From Telmatactis stephensoni (lineage: Eukaryota > Cnidaria > Anthozoa > Actiniaria > Isophelliidae), in NCBI GenBank assembly GCA_029948255.1, contig JALIZF010001919.1:1-64000 (forward strand): a DNA stretch of 64,000 nt, written 5' to 3'. Positions 1-11,398 of this stretch are shown here, piece by piece. Both the position numbers and the translations under genes were made by a program. Below the pieces are notes generated by a model that had not been told where the DNA came from, made no database searches, and saw nothing but the letters and a program-made list of their open reading frames with translations. Within the stretch, counting starts at the first letter, position 1. Each line of letters starts with the position of its first letter.

Positions 1-149
1 ATGTATATGGATACATTCCTTGAATTTATAATTCGAGGGATGTATACAGATATTTACCTCGTCCCATGCTTCCTTAGGTTCACTTAGGCCTCTTACATGT
101 GGACACTGAAAATGAGGATTTTTTAGAAGTGTACTAAGTAGCGGTTTTC

Positions 150-235
150 GGTGAAAAACGTCTTTGATCAATGACTGGCACTCGAATCCGAGACCCTCTG
201 CCCTCCTATACACGACTTTACGCACTATACTATAG
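150..235 (-). repeat. possible tRNA-derived SINE head
   Basis: Read on the minus strand, this stretch has a tRNA-like internal promoter layout. An A-box-like TAGCTCTATAGTATAGTG is followed about 50 bases later by a B-box-like GGATTCGAGTGCC. The spacing fits a tRNA, but I cannot fold a convincing acceptor stem, so a tRNA-derived SINE remnant is more likely than a working tRNA gene. A GTT microsatellite lies just 5' of it on that strand. Limited support. Confidence 0.35.
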
Positions 236-257
236 AGCTAACTGATGGACTAATCTC

Positions 258-310
<53 letters not shown>

Positions 311-311
311 C
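258..311. repeat. (CAA)n microsatellite
   Basis: About 18 uninterrupted copies of a CAA/AAC trinucleotide. The poly-Leu reading frame on the opposite strand is a product of this repeat and not a gene. Confidence 0.95.
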
Positions 312-482
312 GTTTTGTGTTTTGTGATGAATTTTGTTAACATTACTCTGAATAGAACTGAAAAGTAATTTTTTAAAGTTTCCTTCTGGGAATTCACTAA
401 CAATGATCTGATCGTTGATTGTCGTTTGGGATTTCTCTTCAACTGAGGCTTTCAGTCAAAAAACTTTTGTTAAGAGCTGTTC

Positions 483-486
<4 letters not shown>

Positions 487-515
<29 letters not shown>

Positions 516-555
516 ACAAAAGAAGTCAGCCTGCTTGCCGGACTGGATCGCCTCC
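487..555. repeat. near-perfect hairpin, about 30-bp arms, 7-nt loop
   Basis: The arm at about 487-517 is the reverse complement of 525-555 with about four mismatches; the loop is the 7 bases 518-524. The sequence is GC-rich compared with its surroundings. It could be the core of a miniature inverted-repeat element or a small-RNA hairpin; nothing here decides between them. Confidence 0.7.
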
Positions 556-739
556 TGACTCTGGCAAAATCTACCTTGAAATAGCTACACGATCAAGAAT
601 TTTGCCGGAAAACCTTTTCAAGTATGAAATAAAGCACTTCAGTGATACGTTGGTAACAAGCCATATGTATACATCCCGAGGGGCGGATTTATATGGATTA
701 TTGCTCCGTTTTAGGTATTCTTGGGTTGCTTGTGACGTC

Positions 740-816
740 AGGGTAGCCATCTTGGATGAACTTCAACAAACGATTTCTCAATAGCGTCACTTGTTTGGTC
801 ATCCAACATGGCTACC
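740..816. repeat. short inverted repeat
   Basis: The stretch near 740-757 (core GTAGCCATCTTGGATGA) is matched in reverse complement near 798-816 (core TCATCCAACATGGCTAC), with one or two mismatches over about 17 bp. It lies close to the 487-555 hairpin and may be part of the same decayed element. Confidence 0.55.
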
Positions 817-3296
817 GCTCTATTGTCTTCTGAATTCCCAAAGGAATGGATGAAACCCAGCAATTTAACTCTCACTTATTATTTTTGCCTGCGATGACGG
901 CTTTTAATGTCATTAAAGCTCTGGGATTGTCATTAAGCCTATTTTTTTTCGATTCGTAAATAGGTTTTGAAATATATGCACTTTCAGGTTGGCAGCTTTC
1001 TTGCCTGTGTTTAAGAATATTCAAGTGAAGTAGTTGAAATAAATGCTCAAGAGAACTGGCAAAAATGAGTATATTTATATTTCTGAACAGTTTTTCTTTA
1101 ATCGTAATTAAAATTTTACGGCTATTTTGATACTTTTAAGATAGTGGGCAACATTTGCTTTAGATTATGCAATCCGTACAACAGATACAAATTCTACGTC
1201 CGTATGCTCTTTGTGTGGGCTCGCTTTGACCCTCCCACCCAAAGGTACGTGCGATGAATAACTTGCTCTTCATAGCACTTCCTTTGTTTCAAGCAAGGCC
1301 AATTATAACTGCATTACCGAACCGCAAAACCTTCAGAATAACGTAAGAGCAGTGACGTGGCCAACAAAGTCATCTCGATCTAGAAAAAGCTTCCGATTCC
1401 TTAGATAATCTATATAGTTCACTAGTATTTCCCCTGCTTCAGAGGTACACGACGTTCCTGAATAGATACTGAAGGTTTTGTTTCAGTTCCTGGTTCAGAT
1501 TGCCTCCTTTGCCGAAGTAAATAACAACAAGATTAGTACATTAGCATTAAGGTAAGGCTTCATACTAACCAGGAAAAAATCTTTACAAAACATGGGTCAT
1601 ATTGTAAGCATGTTATCAGTGATTTCTCTGTAACGACGGGCGAAAACACAAGTCGACAGATACAATTTCAGTACTGCCAAGGATTTAATACTCTTGTTTA
1701 GTGTGGTCCGGGTTAAAACTCAACTGAGACAAAATAACTTGACCTCCTATTTATAAGGCTTATTTGCGTAAACATGATATCTAATATCTACGCCAGCTGG
1801 CAGAGGAAAAATAAGTAGTAACTAAACTGTAACAAAAGATCATCAACTTCATAAGACTTGTTGGAGACTTACATAGAGGCTTCATGTCGTAATAATCATT
1901 ACGATATGATATATTGATGGGAACAACTCAGTTAACAAATTTTGCCTAAAGTACTTTCCAAATAACACATGCCAGAGTTTCCAGGGGAAACCAAAGTCAT
2001 ATTGACATATATGTTATGTGATCGACTTGTAAATTTCAGTCTTGTGAACAATCTGATCCATAAATGCAAGACGACACCTGCAAAGCTTGTATTATCACTT
2101 GACAAGTAGCGCGCGACGCAAGCACAAATACAAGCGCTAAAAAACGGAAGGTTTTTGTTTTCCTTGCGTCGGCTTATGTCGCTTGTGAGAACCATGCTTC
2201 AGTCGCACAGAGGGTTCCGGCATTTAGATCTATTGGTAAAACACTAACAAAAATAGTGACCAAGAAATAGCTGACAATAGCTGATCATCTAGAAAGAAGA
2301 CAATTTAAACATTTGTAATTTATGCCCTATGAAATCAGTCGATATAGAATACCGGTTCTCACATCCGGTGGTAGCGGTGACTAGCCCTGGCACCGTTCCG
2401 TGACTAGCCCTGCACCGTGCGTGACCAAGCCTACATTGTGCGTGACCAAGCCTGCACCGCTACATGACACACCCTGCATCGGTTTGCACCGGTACTACCG
2501 GATGGAGAACCGGCATTCCATATCTATTGACATCTGTAATGTAAAACTACCATTATCGATTTTTAGCCTCGTAATAGCTCTGAAATACAATTTAGGCCGA
2601 TCATACAATGCACTCACTACTTTCCACTTAGAACATATTAACAAAATATATGCAGCATTTTTATCAAGCAGTAACAATATTAGTGAACTTTTCAGCGTAA
2701 ACAGTTTTTGAGGTTTCCGAGGAAAGTACGCAGTTGACAAGCGCTTCCTATTTTCCGGGTTTTTTAAAGCTTTTTAATAGTTGCGATTGTATCGTGGTCG
2801 ATCGCTTGCTAGAATAGTCAAACCATTTCGAAAATATTGATATTAGGTTTAGGACGGTAATAAAGGCCGAGACACAAAAAATCTTTCACAAAAAATTCAA
2901 ATTCAATAAAACCCCTTATTTTGAAAGTAAAACGGCTTGTTGTTATTAGATAGAAAAAAGCTTTTTTTTTTTTTGGAGGGTTTACTTTCGTCCCACTTTA
3001 AACTGATGCGATCAAATAGCAGCAAAGAAACAGTCTAACAGTGAAAGTAAATAAGTGTTTGTCCTATTTAGTATTTTTTTGTTTTATATTATATGAAAGT
3101 AATGGTGACCCGCAAACTGATCCCGCGGTTGCCACGTGGCCCCGATGCATGACGCGCGTTGCGAAAGGCAACAACGTTGAACATGAATTCAAAGCCTGAA
3201 ACAATAGAGACATCCCCTCCGTCTTGGACTAACACACCTGTTGTGAGCACTGTAAATATGTACATGCTGCTTTTGCTTATGCTTACGCGTTGTCTT
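817..3296. other. gene-free stretch
   Basis: No coding exon, RNA gene or transposon protein is recognised on either strand. Frames longer than 80 codons here have no motif and many neighbours in other frames, as expected in AT-rich noncoding DNA. A few local oddities are visible, such as the repeated phrase containing GTGACCAAGCCT near 2,400-2,470. Confidence 0.6.
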
Positions 3297-3600
3297 ATAC
3301 ACCTATTTCAATAAATGTTGTCGGGCCAAAGACCTCAAACATACGCGACTCACCCGAAAGGGAGTATGGGTAGATAGTACTAAATCAATAAAACCACACG
3401 AATATCAACGACATCCACATCTAGCTTGCTCTACCCTTAAACAACACAGAACTTCATTTCTTGATGTCTGTAATCAAGACCAAATCCGAAAAGTGAGTTA
3501 CGTTTTGCATCTACCCATGCTCCCTTTCGGTCTAGTCCCGTGTGTTTTAGGGTTCTCGTACGACAACTTTTTGTGAAATAGGTCCTATATATATCATTTA
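3297..3600. mobile_element. MITE, CACCTATTTCAA family, copy A
   Basis: The left end reads TATACACCTATTTCAATAAA followed by TGTTGTCGG. The right end is its degenerate reverse complement (CGACAACTTTTTGTGAAATAGG near 3,561-3,583, split by a few changes). Both inner shoulders carry the shared phrase GGGAGTATGG or a variant. The ends sit next to TA. Copy B at 21.6 kb has the same ends and shoulders. No protein is encoded, so this is a non-autonomous element. Confidence 0.7.
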
Positions 3601-3776
3601 TACGGTATATGTCACCGATTTCGCGACTGTAAACCAGGCATTTACTGATGCGAAAAACCATGCAACGTATGAGCACACAATGTTCAGACAACGTCAACAA
3701 TAACAAAGAAGTATGTTCGTCATCACCTATCAAATGAAGAGTATATGTCTGAGTCAAAGCATTTTGTTGAATAGAA

Positions 3777-3812
3777 CTAGCCATTTCTAATAGAAAGTGA
3801 AGTGCTGCGAGT
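3777..3812 (+). repeat. direct repeat shared with 5,336-5,371
   Basis: A phrase of about 35 bases, including TTTCTAATAGAAAGTGAAGT, occurs here and again near 5,341 almost unchanged. It is evidence of a dispersed repeat family whose full limits I cannot define. Confidence 0.75.
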
Positions 3813-3875
3813 ATGCAAGGTATACAACAACAATTGAGAGTGGGTACATTTAACCCGTGAAACCCTAAGTGAACG

Positions 3876-4486
3876 TACAAGTTGTGAGTTGTAATGGATT
3901 TCTTTTGTATCTTTGACTGGTAAATAATTTATAGCGATATTGTTAATACAAATTTTGCTTATTGTTCTTTTAATTTTAGTCAGTCTTTGAATCAGTTTTG
4001 AGAGAATTATCAAGCTGCGTGATCGTGTTAGATCGGTAAGCTGAAACCTAAGCTTTTGCATTGTGCTATCTGTCGAATTCAACCCTCATTCGTCAGTACA
4101 AATATTCATAAAGGTCAAAGGCTGTTTCTTTAGTAGTGACGTTTTACAGGCAGCAACAAAAGTGCGGACAAACTCATAAAAGATCATTGTCTTTCTCTAA
4201 AACCATCACTAAACTGCCTGTAAAACGTCACTAGCCTGTGACCTTTATAAATATTTGCACTGACGAGTGAGGGTTGAATTCGACATGATATCAAACATGA
4301 TAGCACATAAACTTAAGCTTCAACTTACCTATCCGCTAACGCGATCACGCAGCTTGATAATTCTCTCAAAATTGATTCAAAGACTGACTAAAATTAAAAG
4401 AACAATAAGCAAAAATTTCCCTAATTATTTACCAGTCAAAGATACAAAAGAAATCCATTACAACATACTTACCAACACAACTTGTA
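3876..4486. mobile_element. long foldback element, about 275-bp arms
   Basis: The arm at about 3,876-4,153 is repeated in reverse complement at about 4,214-4,486, leaving a loop of about 60 bases. The inner stem is exact around ACGTTTTACAGGCAG / CTGCCTGTAAAACGT. The right arm carries about 10 extra bases near its outer end. Because both arms contain the same sequence, similar-looking peptides can be translated from both (containing LTRSRSLIILSKLIQRLTK). They are mirror images of one repeat and not two related genes. Confidence 0.85.
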
Positions 4487-5528
4487 TATCCAGTGACCAC
4501 TGACCATGCATTAACGTTAACTGATTATGATGACGTTTTTTGACGTCACGAGAAAATCGCTGAAAAGCTCGAGCTTTGCACGAATAGTAAGCTGCTCGCT
4601 TCGCTCGCAGCAATAACAACCGACAGAAGAATAATACGAAGGATCGGATCATACAAAGGGTAATACAAAGGCGTTCCGTTGTACAAATTCAAATGCTTAG
4701 TAAAGGCTTAAACCACCACTGATCAACTTGATTGGAGCTCAAGCGAAAAGTAACTTTGGAGCTGATTATTAGCACTTGAATCTGAATCTGACCTGAATTG
4801 CATCATTGGAAAGCTTTTCATTTATACCAGAGTCGGAGCTCAGAAGTTGAGTTAACTTGCCAAAGCTGCCGGTTGACTAAGGATACAGTGAGTTTTATGG
4901 GCACTCGACTGAACAAGAATGAAATACTGAAGAATGTAAGTTACATATAATTAGACGAAGAAAGAGCAGAGTACAGTGAAAGTAGTTTGAATAAGTCTGA
5001 ACAGCTAGACATCTTCGATAAATTTTTCAAAATTCGAATAGATTTGCCTTGTTTTTTTTATTGCTTCAATGCTGATACTGAAAATGTTTTGAAAAGTGTC
5101 GCCATAAGAATTTATTTATTAAGTCTGTAGTTGGAAACGCAGTGTAGTTTACATGGTTGATTTCTTTTGAAGTTTTGCAATTGATTGATTGCTTTGAGGA
5201 CTTGGATGGCCCAATTCATACTAACAAATTGTTTTAGACAAGCTGTGACGTCTTAATGAAATAGGGCCATTGTGTGAGGTAATGGTTGGGCTTCCTGTTA
5301 CCACAATGTAATTAGGCAAGAAATATGGATATTACTAGCTATTTCTAATAGAAAGTGAAGTGCTGCGAGCACAAAACAGCTGGTGTATCCACGTTAGCAG
5401 AACTGTTCCCCTTAAACTCATGGCGGCTTCACGAAAGTACACCGCTCTCTCTGATATATCAAATGTTTCTTGTCTATTTCCTGCGCGTTGTGTGACGAAC
5501 ACTGCTAGTTGACCTTTAATATTTATCA
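4487..5528. other. gene-free stretch
   Basis: No gene is recognised. It contains the second copy of the 35-base direct repeat near 5,336 and is otherwise AT-rich unique-looking sequence. Confidence 0.55.
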
Positions 5529-5715
5529 ATTAGACAACAGAAAGCCGCGCGCCCATGGCGTTATTATAGACGCACGAGAGAAAATATAAAGAACGATTAA
5601 CAAACGTAAGAGTGGCACGAGGCGTAGCCGAGTGTGACTCTAGTTTGTTAAGAGTTCTTTATATTTTCTCAAGTGCGTCTATAACGCAATGGGCAGCGGC
5701 TTTCTGTTGTCTAAT
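5529..5715. mobile_element. MITE with imperfect inverted-repeat ends
   Basis: The left end ATTAGACAACAGAAAGCCG is matched by the reverse complement CGGCTTTCTGTTGTCTAAT at the right end. The inverted repeat continues inwards with mismatches to about 75 bp per arm, past a second matching block around AGAAAATATAAAGAACG. At 187 bp with no coding capacity it fits a MITE. Confidence 0.8.
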
Positions 5716-7616
5716 TAATTTATAACAGAGCCTAGAACGTTAAAAACGGAGCCGTGCAGCCCATGGGGAAATAGTTCATAGATTTTTCAGCCAATCAGAG
5801 CGCGCGTTATATGTGTCGCCATCTTAAAAACGAACGTATGTGTTCTATAGAAAATAGATAAACGTACATTCTTTTGTGGCTCTGTTAGAATACAAAACAG
5901 GGCGTTAATTTCATTTATCATTTTTTGATCGTGAGGTTTGTGATAAAGGTTAAAGTGATTCTTATCAAGCAGACGTTTCGGACACATTTGGTTGGAATTA
6001 CAATAACACTTTGGTGATCCCTATGCAGCTTATTTATTTATTTATTTATTTATTTATTTTTTAAGCGGTAGTTATTACTGGAAATATTTTTTAGAGTATA
6101 TTAGTTACAACAAAACTAGACCACACTTAGTCCGGTAAAATGGTCTACTTTAGATCAAAGCTATTGATAAATAATAGATGAACTGAAACTCTGGTAATAA
6201 GCTTTCAGTGGCACTCTAACCTGACACTGAGTTCTGGCCATCAAAAGCGTCATTCTTTACGAATGCTCACAAAGCGCTGAAAGCCCAAGGAAGTGTCGGA
6301 AGTGGTGCTATTACTCTCGAATTCGCAAAACTCTGGAGCAATAGTGGTGCCGTCAGTATCAATTATGAGATTTTAAGTGTTTTTATTTAAATGAAAATGA
6401 CCATCCACTTTAAAAATTCACACCTTTGTCAGAGGGAGCATCAGTTAGAGCACCAGAGTACGATAGTTCTCCAAATGTTTGCCAAAGTGTCTTGTATGTT
6501 GAATTGGAATTTCTGATGTGTCAACTGATCACATGAAAAGGAATGGAAATGTTGTAAATTATCTTCTTCGTATCCTCAAAGTTGTACGTTCCTTGGGTCG
6601 AATGCGTTGATTGATAATTTTAATATGATCAACAACTAGTGCAGTGAAAAAATTATTTTGTCTCTTAAAACTCAAATTTATAAATTCCAGTGTTTTGATG
6701 TAATGATTTATCAATATCTATATATTGAAAAATACTTTTGTATTGGAGTGCGCTGGTTTGTAGCGCCAAAGTCGCACGTCTATAACTCATCATGTTCAAG
6801 GAATATTTCAGAATCGGGTCTGTTCAGAAAATTTTTTTAATGTTGCTATGGTAATACAAATCACACTGAGGTAGACACAATTTAAATCTTTCATCCAATT
6901 CCAATATCCATTAGTATAAATACCATCCAGTTGGTCAGTCATGGATAAGCTCTTTAATTTGTCGAATGAAAAGACAAATTATATTTTCCATGCAAATAGT
7001 TCCAAAAATGTCGTCAACTAAAAATGATGGTCCGACATTGTTGGCTTTAGCATTTTGTGTCCGTTTGAACAGCTTGCGACGGCGACGACGTTTGAAATGC
7101 GACAGACCTTATAGACATCAAAGCCGTGCGCTAAACAGGAATTTTGAATGCGTTTGAACAGCTACTCCGACAATGTTTGAACACTATATTATATGTGTGT
7201 TGTTGGAAGTTATTGATGTTTTAATTTCAGTCGGGGAAAAAGTTGGAAACAGGCCATACCTCATTTTAAGCGTTAGCTTAAAATGCTTCGGAGTTTGAGT
7301 TTAGCTTCGGAGTTTGAATGACCTATCTCCTATCGCCTTTAGCTCTGACAACCTTTTTGAAATAGGTGTATATATCACAAACTACCAGTGTATGAAAAGA
7401 ACAATGACAAACACTGACTAACTGCCGACATTGTGAAGAGTTATAATTGCATAGGAATAAATATGAATGTGGTATTCAATGAAAATCGATCTTTTACCAA
7501 TGACCAATGCCAACATGTAACCATATTGGTATCGTTGGAAGAGTCGGTTTGATTATATATTAGTCGATGTAGAAGTATCGGCCATACCTTTAATTATTTT
7601 GTGTTTGTTTTTTTAG
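5716..7616. other. gene-free stretch upstream of the first GPCR
   Basis: It holds an ATTT microsatellite near 6,029-6,059 and a fragment of the CACCTATTTCAA element end near 7,346-7,375. A 5' noncoding exon of the GPCR at 7,617 may lie in this interval, because the bases just before its ATG form a good splice acceptor. I cannot place that exon. Confidence 0.5.
7602..7616 (+). promoter_or_regulatory. probable 3' splice site abutting the GPCR start codon
   Basis: A T-rich run ending in TTTTTTTAG lies directly against the ATG at 7,617. The TAG is also an in-frame stop, so the genomic reading frame cannot extend upstream. The context predicts an untranslated first exon spliced immediately before the start codon. 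RNA reads would be needed to confirm it. Confidence 0.5.
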
Positions 7617-8726
7617 ATGGTCACCCACATTCCTTTGATGGAGAATTATACTATTCCAACCAACGCCTCCGGTAATGGATCAGAACCATGGATAATTGAT
7701 CTAAAAATTGCCTTATATAGTATTCTTCTTGTTTTGTCGTTAGTCGGAAACATGCTCATCATCATTATTGTTCTGTGCAACAAATCATTACAAACAGAAT
7801 TTAACTACTTGATCATCAACATGGTTGTGTCAGACCTTACAGTGCCTCTAATAGCTCTACCACTACAAATTGTTGAAGTCATTCAGACGGATAAGTGGAT
7901 AGCAGATGGGAAACTTGGCACTGTACTCTGCAAGATCTTGTACTTTTTGATAGATATATCAGCTCCGGTTTCCGTTCTTACTCTGGTCGCAATTGCAATC
8001 AACCGTTACATTGCCTCGGTTTATCCAGTTCGACGAAAAACGATGAGCTCAAAGCTGACGAAGATTCTTTTAATTGTGTCATGGGTGGTTCCTATCGTCT
8101 TCTACTCTCCCCATTTTTATCGATTGAGAATCAACAATAAGCAATGTTATTACTCTTGGAAGCCGTGGCTAGACGAAGCCGAGGCAAATCAGGCAAACAG
8201 CATTTACCTAAAGCTTAATGTTCTCCTTTGCTTTTTTGGTCCATTGTTAGCCATCACCATCTTGTACTCGATAGTAATATTTAAACTTCGCAAGTCGACA
8301 AGAACTCTATCATCAATGCTAAACGACCAACAGCTAAAACAGCGCAGGAGAGTCAACAAACACATATTTCATATGTCCGTCGTAATTATTGTTGCTTTTG
8401 CACTTCTGTGGGGTCCTTATGAATCATTTTTGTTAATACTTAGTACTAACGGGACTATTCCTCCAGAGGTATTGGAATATGGTTGGGTTGTTCAGCTTCT
8501 GGGGTACTCTACTGTCGTTGTCAATCCAGTTACTTGTCTTGTATTCCTACAGAATTATCGCAAAGGCCTGAAAAAGGTTTTTCTAATGAGATTCAAAGCT
8601 CTGAATGAGGAAACGGATTCCAATTGTGGTTACCGAGGAACAGTGTTAACAAGAATTGATCATACGGGGCGTAAGAAGGATGCAGCCTTATTGCGCAAAC
8701 GTGACACGAAAGAAACAGATATTTAG
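7617..8726 (+). CDS. rhodopsin-class (class A) G-protein-coupled receptor, NRY variant
   Basis: Predicted plasma-membrane receptor of 369 residues, coding sequence uninterrupted. The N-terminus carries three N-glycosylation sequons (near residues 10, 16 and 20). Seven hydrophobic segments follow. Class A landmarks are GN at 44-45 (TM1), VSDL with Asp73 (TM2), Cys105 at the start of TM3 paired with Cys177 in loop 2, NRY at 129-131 where DRY is usual, LWGP at 264-267 (TM6, usually CWxP) and NPVTC at 303-307 (TM7, usually NPxxY). The cytoplasmic tail is short and basic. Its closest relative in the window is the receptor at 18,780; the two share TM1-TM4 phrases throughout. The overall look is of peptide-receptor-like cnidarian GPCRs, but the ligand cannot be read from sequence. 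An in-frame TAG immediately precedes the ATG. The altered DRY and NPxxY motifs may alter G-protein coupling (inference). Confidence 0.95.
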   Translation: MVTHIPLMENYTIPTNASGNGSEPWIIDLKIALYSILLVLSLVGNMLIIIIVLCNKSLQTEFNYLIINMVVSDLTVPLIALPLQIVEVIQTDKWIADGKLGTVLCKILYFLIDISAPVSVLTLVAIAINRYIASVYPVRRKTMSSKLTKILLIVSWVVPIVFYSPHFYRLRINNKQCYYSWKPWLDEAEANQANSIYLKLNVLLCFFGPLLAITILYSIVIFKLRKSTRTLSSMLNDQQLKQRRRVNKHIFHMSVVIIVAFALLWGPYESFLLILSTNGTIPPEVLEYGWVVQLLGYSTVVVNPVTCLVFLQNYRKGLKKVFLMRFKALNEETDSNCGYRGTVLTRIDHTGRKKDAALLRKRDTKETDI

Positions 8727-9090
8727 ACTGGTGAAAACTATTTTAAAAACGAGCAAAACGTTAAAGGGAAACATTGCCATTGTTAACCAGACGATTCTCC
8801 GTCTAGATTCTAAAAACATCAATCAGAACTGGAATAATAATGAATGACATTTTTATAATGTACCGTCCTTCAAGCTAATACTACGGTTTCATTGTGTTCG
8901 CCTAGCGTGGTCTTAGCCCATTCAAAGGACCCAAAGTAGGCCAAGACTTAATTGTTCGTTTAAACGTCGAGTGGCTGATTAGGACCCATGAAGTGCGCAA
9001 CAATTACAAAAAACTGTAACATATGCACGAACTGAATTCCGAAGGATTGTTGTTTGAGTCTCGTCTTCTCAAGTGAATTGATAAATGGTA
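8727..9090. other. 3' flank of the first GPCR
   Basis: Probable 3' UTR and spacer. No clear AATAAA signal is found in the first 200 bases after the stop. Nothing else is recognised. Confidence 0.4.
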
Positions 9091-9093
9091 ATG

Positions 9094-9362
9094 ATGCATT
9101 ACAATATGTAACATACGACGTATGTGGTATAAACCAAGACGACAGTTGGAATACAACATGTAACATACAACGTGGCATAAACCACAGCCTGCAATTATGC
9201 AATTACATGCAACGTAATTGTGATATAAACCACGGACGCCATTTGGGATATACAATAGAGCAGTTTTCGTATGAGTGGTGAAACACGGCCGACAATTTAT
9301 GACAATGGGATGCAATATCACTCTGCAACATGCAACGTATATGTGGTATAAACCATAGATCG
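9094..9362. repeat. degenerate tandem repeat, unit about 46 bp
   Basis: The phrase ATAAACCA recurs near 9,129, 9,177, 9,223 and 9,347, each time preceded by a variant of ACATGTAACATACAACGTGG. The first three are about 46 bases apart; the gap to the fourth is about 2.7 units. Frames open in both directions through it have no domain and are explained by the repeat. Confidence 0.7.
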
Positions 9363-10139
9363 AATCCTAGTAAACATGGCGGGTTAATCAGCATTGAGTG
9401 TACACATTAGAAGAATAGTTCTACTAGCAATTTGTCATAAGCAAACGTTAAAAATTAAAAGCAACCGTATTATCTTTCATTCATGATAAAAAATCTCAAT
9501 ATAAATGATTAACCGGGCTAAAATTAATATTACAACTGAATTAAAATCAAATTGAAATTTTATTTCAGATCAAGTTTTAGGTTAAGTGTCTAAAACCAAA
9601 TTATCCTATATTACAACCTTATCGTGAGCTACTTGGAAGAATATTTTAAGTGAAAACGATATTTAGTTGGTTTTGACGAGACATGCAAAATATGTCAGGC
9701 TAATTTGCATATGGTAGTTACTAGTTTCAAATAACTTCTTGAAAATCTGTAAACGTAATTATACTTTAGATCGCGGAAATAGTTTGTTTTTATGTATTTT
9801 TCGAAAGCTTAGACATAAAAGAGTCAAGTGTTTCGAATTTCCAAAATATTTTCTTATGGTACAATAGTCCGCCATGACATTAGGCAGGTTTTGCCCCCGT
9901 CATGGCGGATGATTTTTCTTTTGTGAGTTTTTTCGAAAATTTAAAGCTTTTTACCCCAATTTTTTTTGTTCAAATTACGTGAAAACTCATTAAAGCAAAC
10001 TATTTCATAAGTCTTTCCTAGCCTTTTTAGCTTTTTAGTTATTTTTGGAAGTTGGTACCCCTAAACATTTAATTTCTTTTAGATAACTTTGTATTAAGAC
10101 TGTGGATACAATAGAGTGTTGTTGTTATTGTTGTTGTTA
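9363..10139. other. gene-free stretch
   Basis: AT-rich sequence without a recognised gene. It contains a hairpin near 9,870-9,909 with 11-bp arms TCCGCCATGAC / GTCATGGCGGA. Confidence 0.5.
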
Positions 10140-10251
10140 GCGCGCGCCAGGCTCTTAAACAATAGAATTCAAATGCCGAAAGCAAATGGTCCCGTCCGAG
10201 CGCACGTCAAATAGAAATCAAATTCTATTGTTTGAGAGCCTTGCGCGCGCG
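10140..10251. repeat. inverted repeat with GCGCGC ends
   Basis: The left arm (10,141-10,173, starting CGCGCGCCAGGCTCTTAAAC) is matched in reverse complement by 10,217-10,251. The arms are about 34 bp with a few mismatches, and the loop is about 43 bases. It fits a very small MITE or a solo hairpin. Confidence 0.7.
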
Positions 10252-10954
10252 ATGGCGAAATTACTAACAAATAGCCTTAGTGGCCACGAACATCGCACAG
10301 ACATTAATACAGAGTTTCGCTCTCTTAGTACGCATTATGGTCTTTTGCGCGTGAATAAAACAAAACGGACCAAATCAGCTACTAAGAAAAAACGATGTTC
10401 TTCTATACGGATGATGATGTGAAATACATGTATAACTTCAGACTGCCAGAAGAGTTTCTCAAAGATTTCTGTAGTTTCTGACATTAAAATCTCTGTTTGT
10501 TATCGTTTGTTTGACAGCTGTGGTTGACAAGTGATATAAGATACTTCGATATTTAAAAGTAGGCGTTATTGAAAATAGCCAGGGCTGCGGGCAGGCTTAC
10601 ACTTCCTTTTATTCCACCTTCCCCTTCCCTTTCCTCTTACCTCTCCCCTTCCCATCAAAGCTCATGGCAACTCAAGCTACTCAGGAACCAGCCCATGATG
10701 TGGAGAAACATGAGGACATTAAAGTCCCCGTGGAACAATTATGATTGTTTGAAACATATAGATGATAAGGATGATACAAATCATAAAATTATACTCGAAA
10801 TTATACTCTATCACACATAAGTGATATAATCATGTTAACATCTTAGCTGGATAGTAATTATCTTGTAATTATGATCATGACATTGATTGCACGTTCATTT
10901 AGAACTGATTCTAATAAATAGAATTTTGATCGATAGCCTTTTATTGTGTCCTTC

Positions 10955-11398
10955 TCCTAGCTCCTCCTCTTCCTCCTCCCCCTTCTCATCCTTCTTCTTC
11001 TCCTCCTCCTCCTTCTCCTCCTCCTCATGCTCCATCTCCTCCTCCTCCTCCTCCTCCTCCTTCTTCTCCTCCTCCTGCTCCATCTCTTTCGCCTTCTCCT
11101 CTTCCTCTTCCTTTTTCTCCTCCTTCTTCTTCTCCTCCTCCTCCTGCTCCATCTCCTCCTGCTCCATCTCCTGCTCCTTCTCTTCCTTCACCTCCTCCTC
11201 CTTCTCCTCCTTCTCCTCCTCCTTCTCCTCCACTTTCTCCTTCTTCTCCTCCTTCTACTCCATCTCCTTCTCCTCCTCCTCCTCCTCCTCCTCCTCCTCC
11301 TCCTCCTCCTCCTCCTCCTCCTCCTCCTCCTCCTCCTCCTCCTCCTCCTCCTCCTCCTCCTCCTCCTCCTCCTCCTCCTCCTCCTCCTCCTTCTCTGA
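10955..11398. repeat. long (TCC)n polypyrimidine tract
   Basis: About 440 bases of almost pure pyrimidine on the + strand, ending in about 120 bases of uninterrupted CTC/TCC units. The open frames across it (poly-Ser, poly-Leu, and poly-Glu/Lys on the other strand) are products of the repeat. Such tracts can form triplex DNA and are prone to length error in assemblies. Confidence 0.95.

Noticed and set aside
3437..3880. 147-codon minus-strand frame
   Set aside because: It overlaps the right half of a MITE copy and the start of the foldback element; no domain and no splice context.
3777..4503. Two frames (one per strand) with similar peptides, suggestive of a duplicated gene
   Set aside because: They are the two arms of one inverted repeat, so the similarity is forced by the palindrome.
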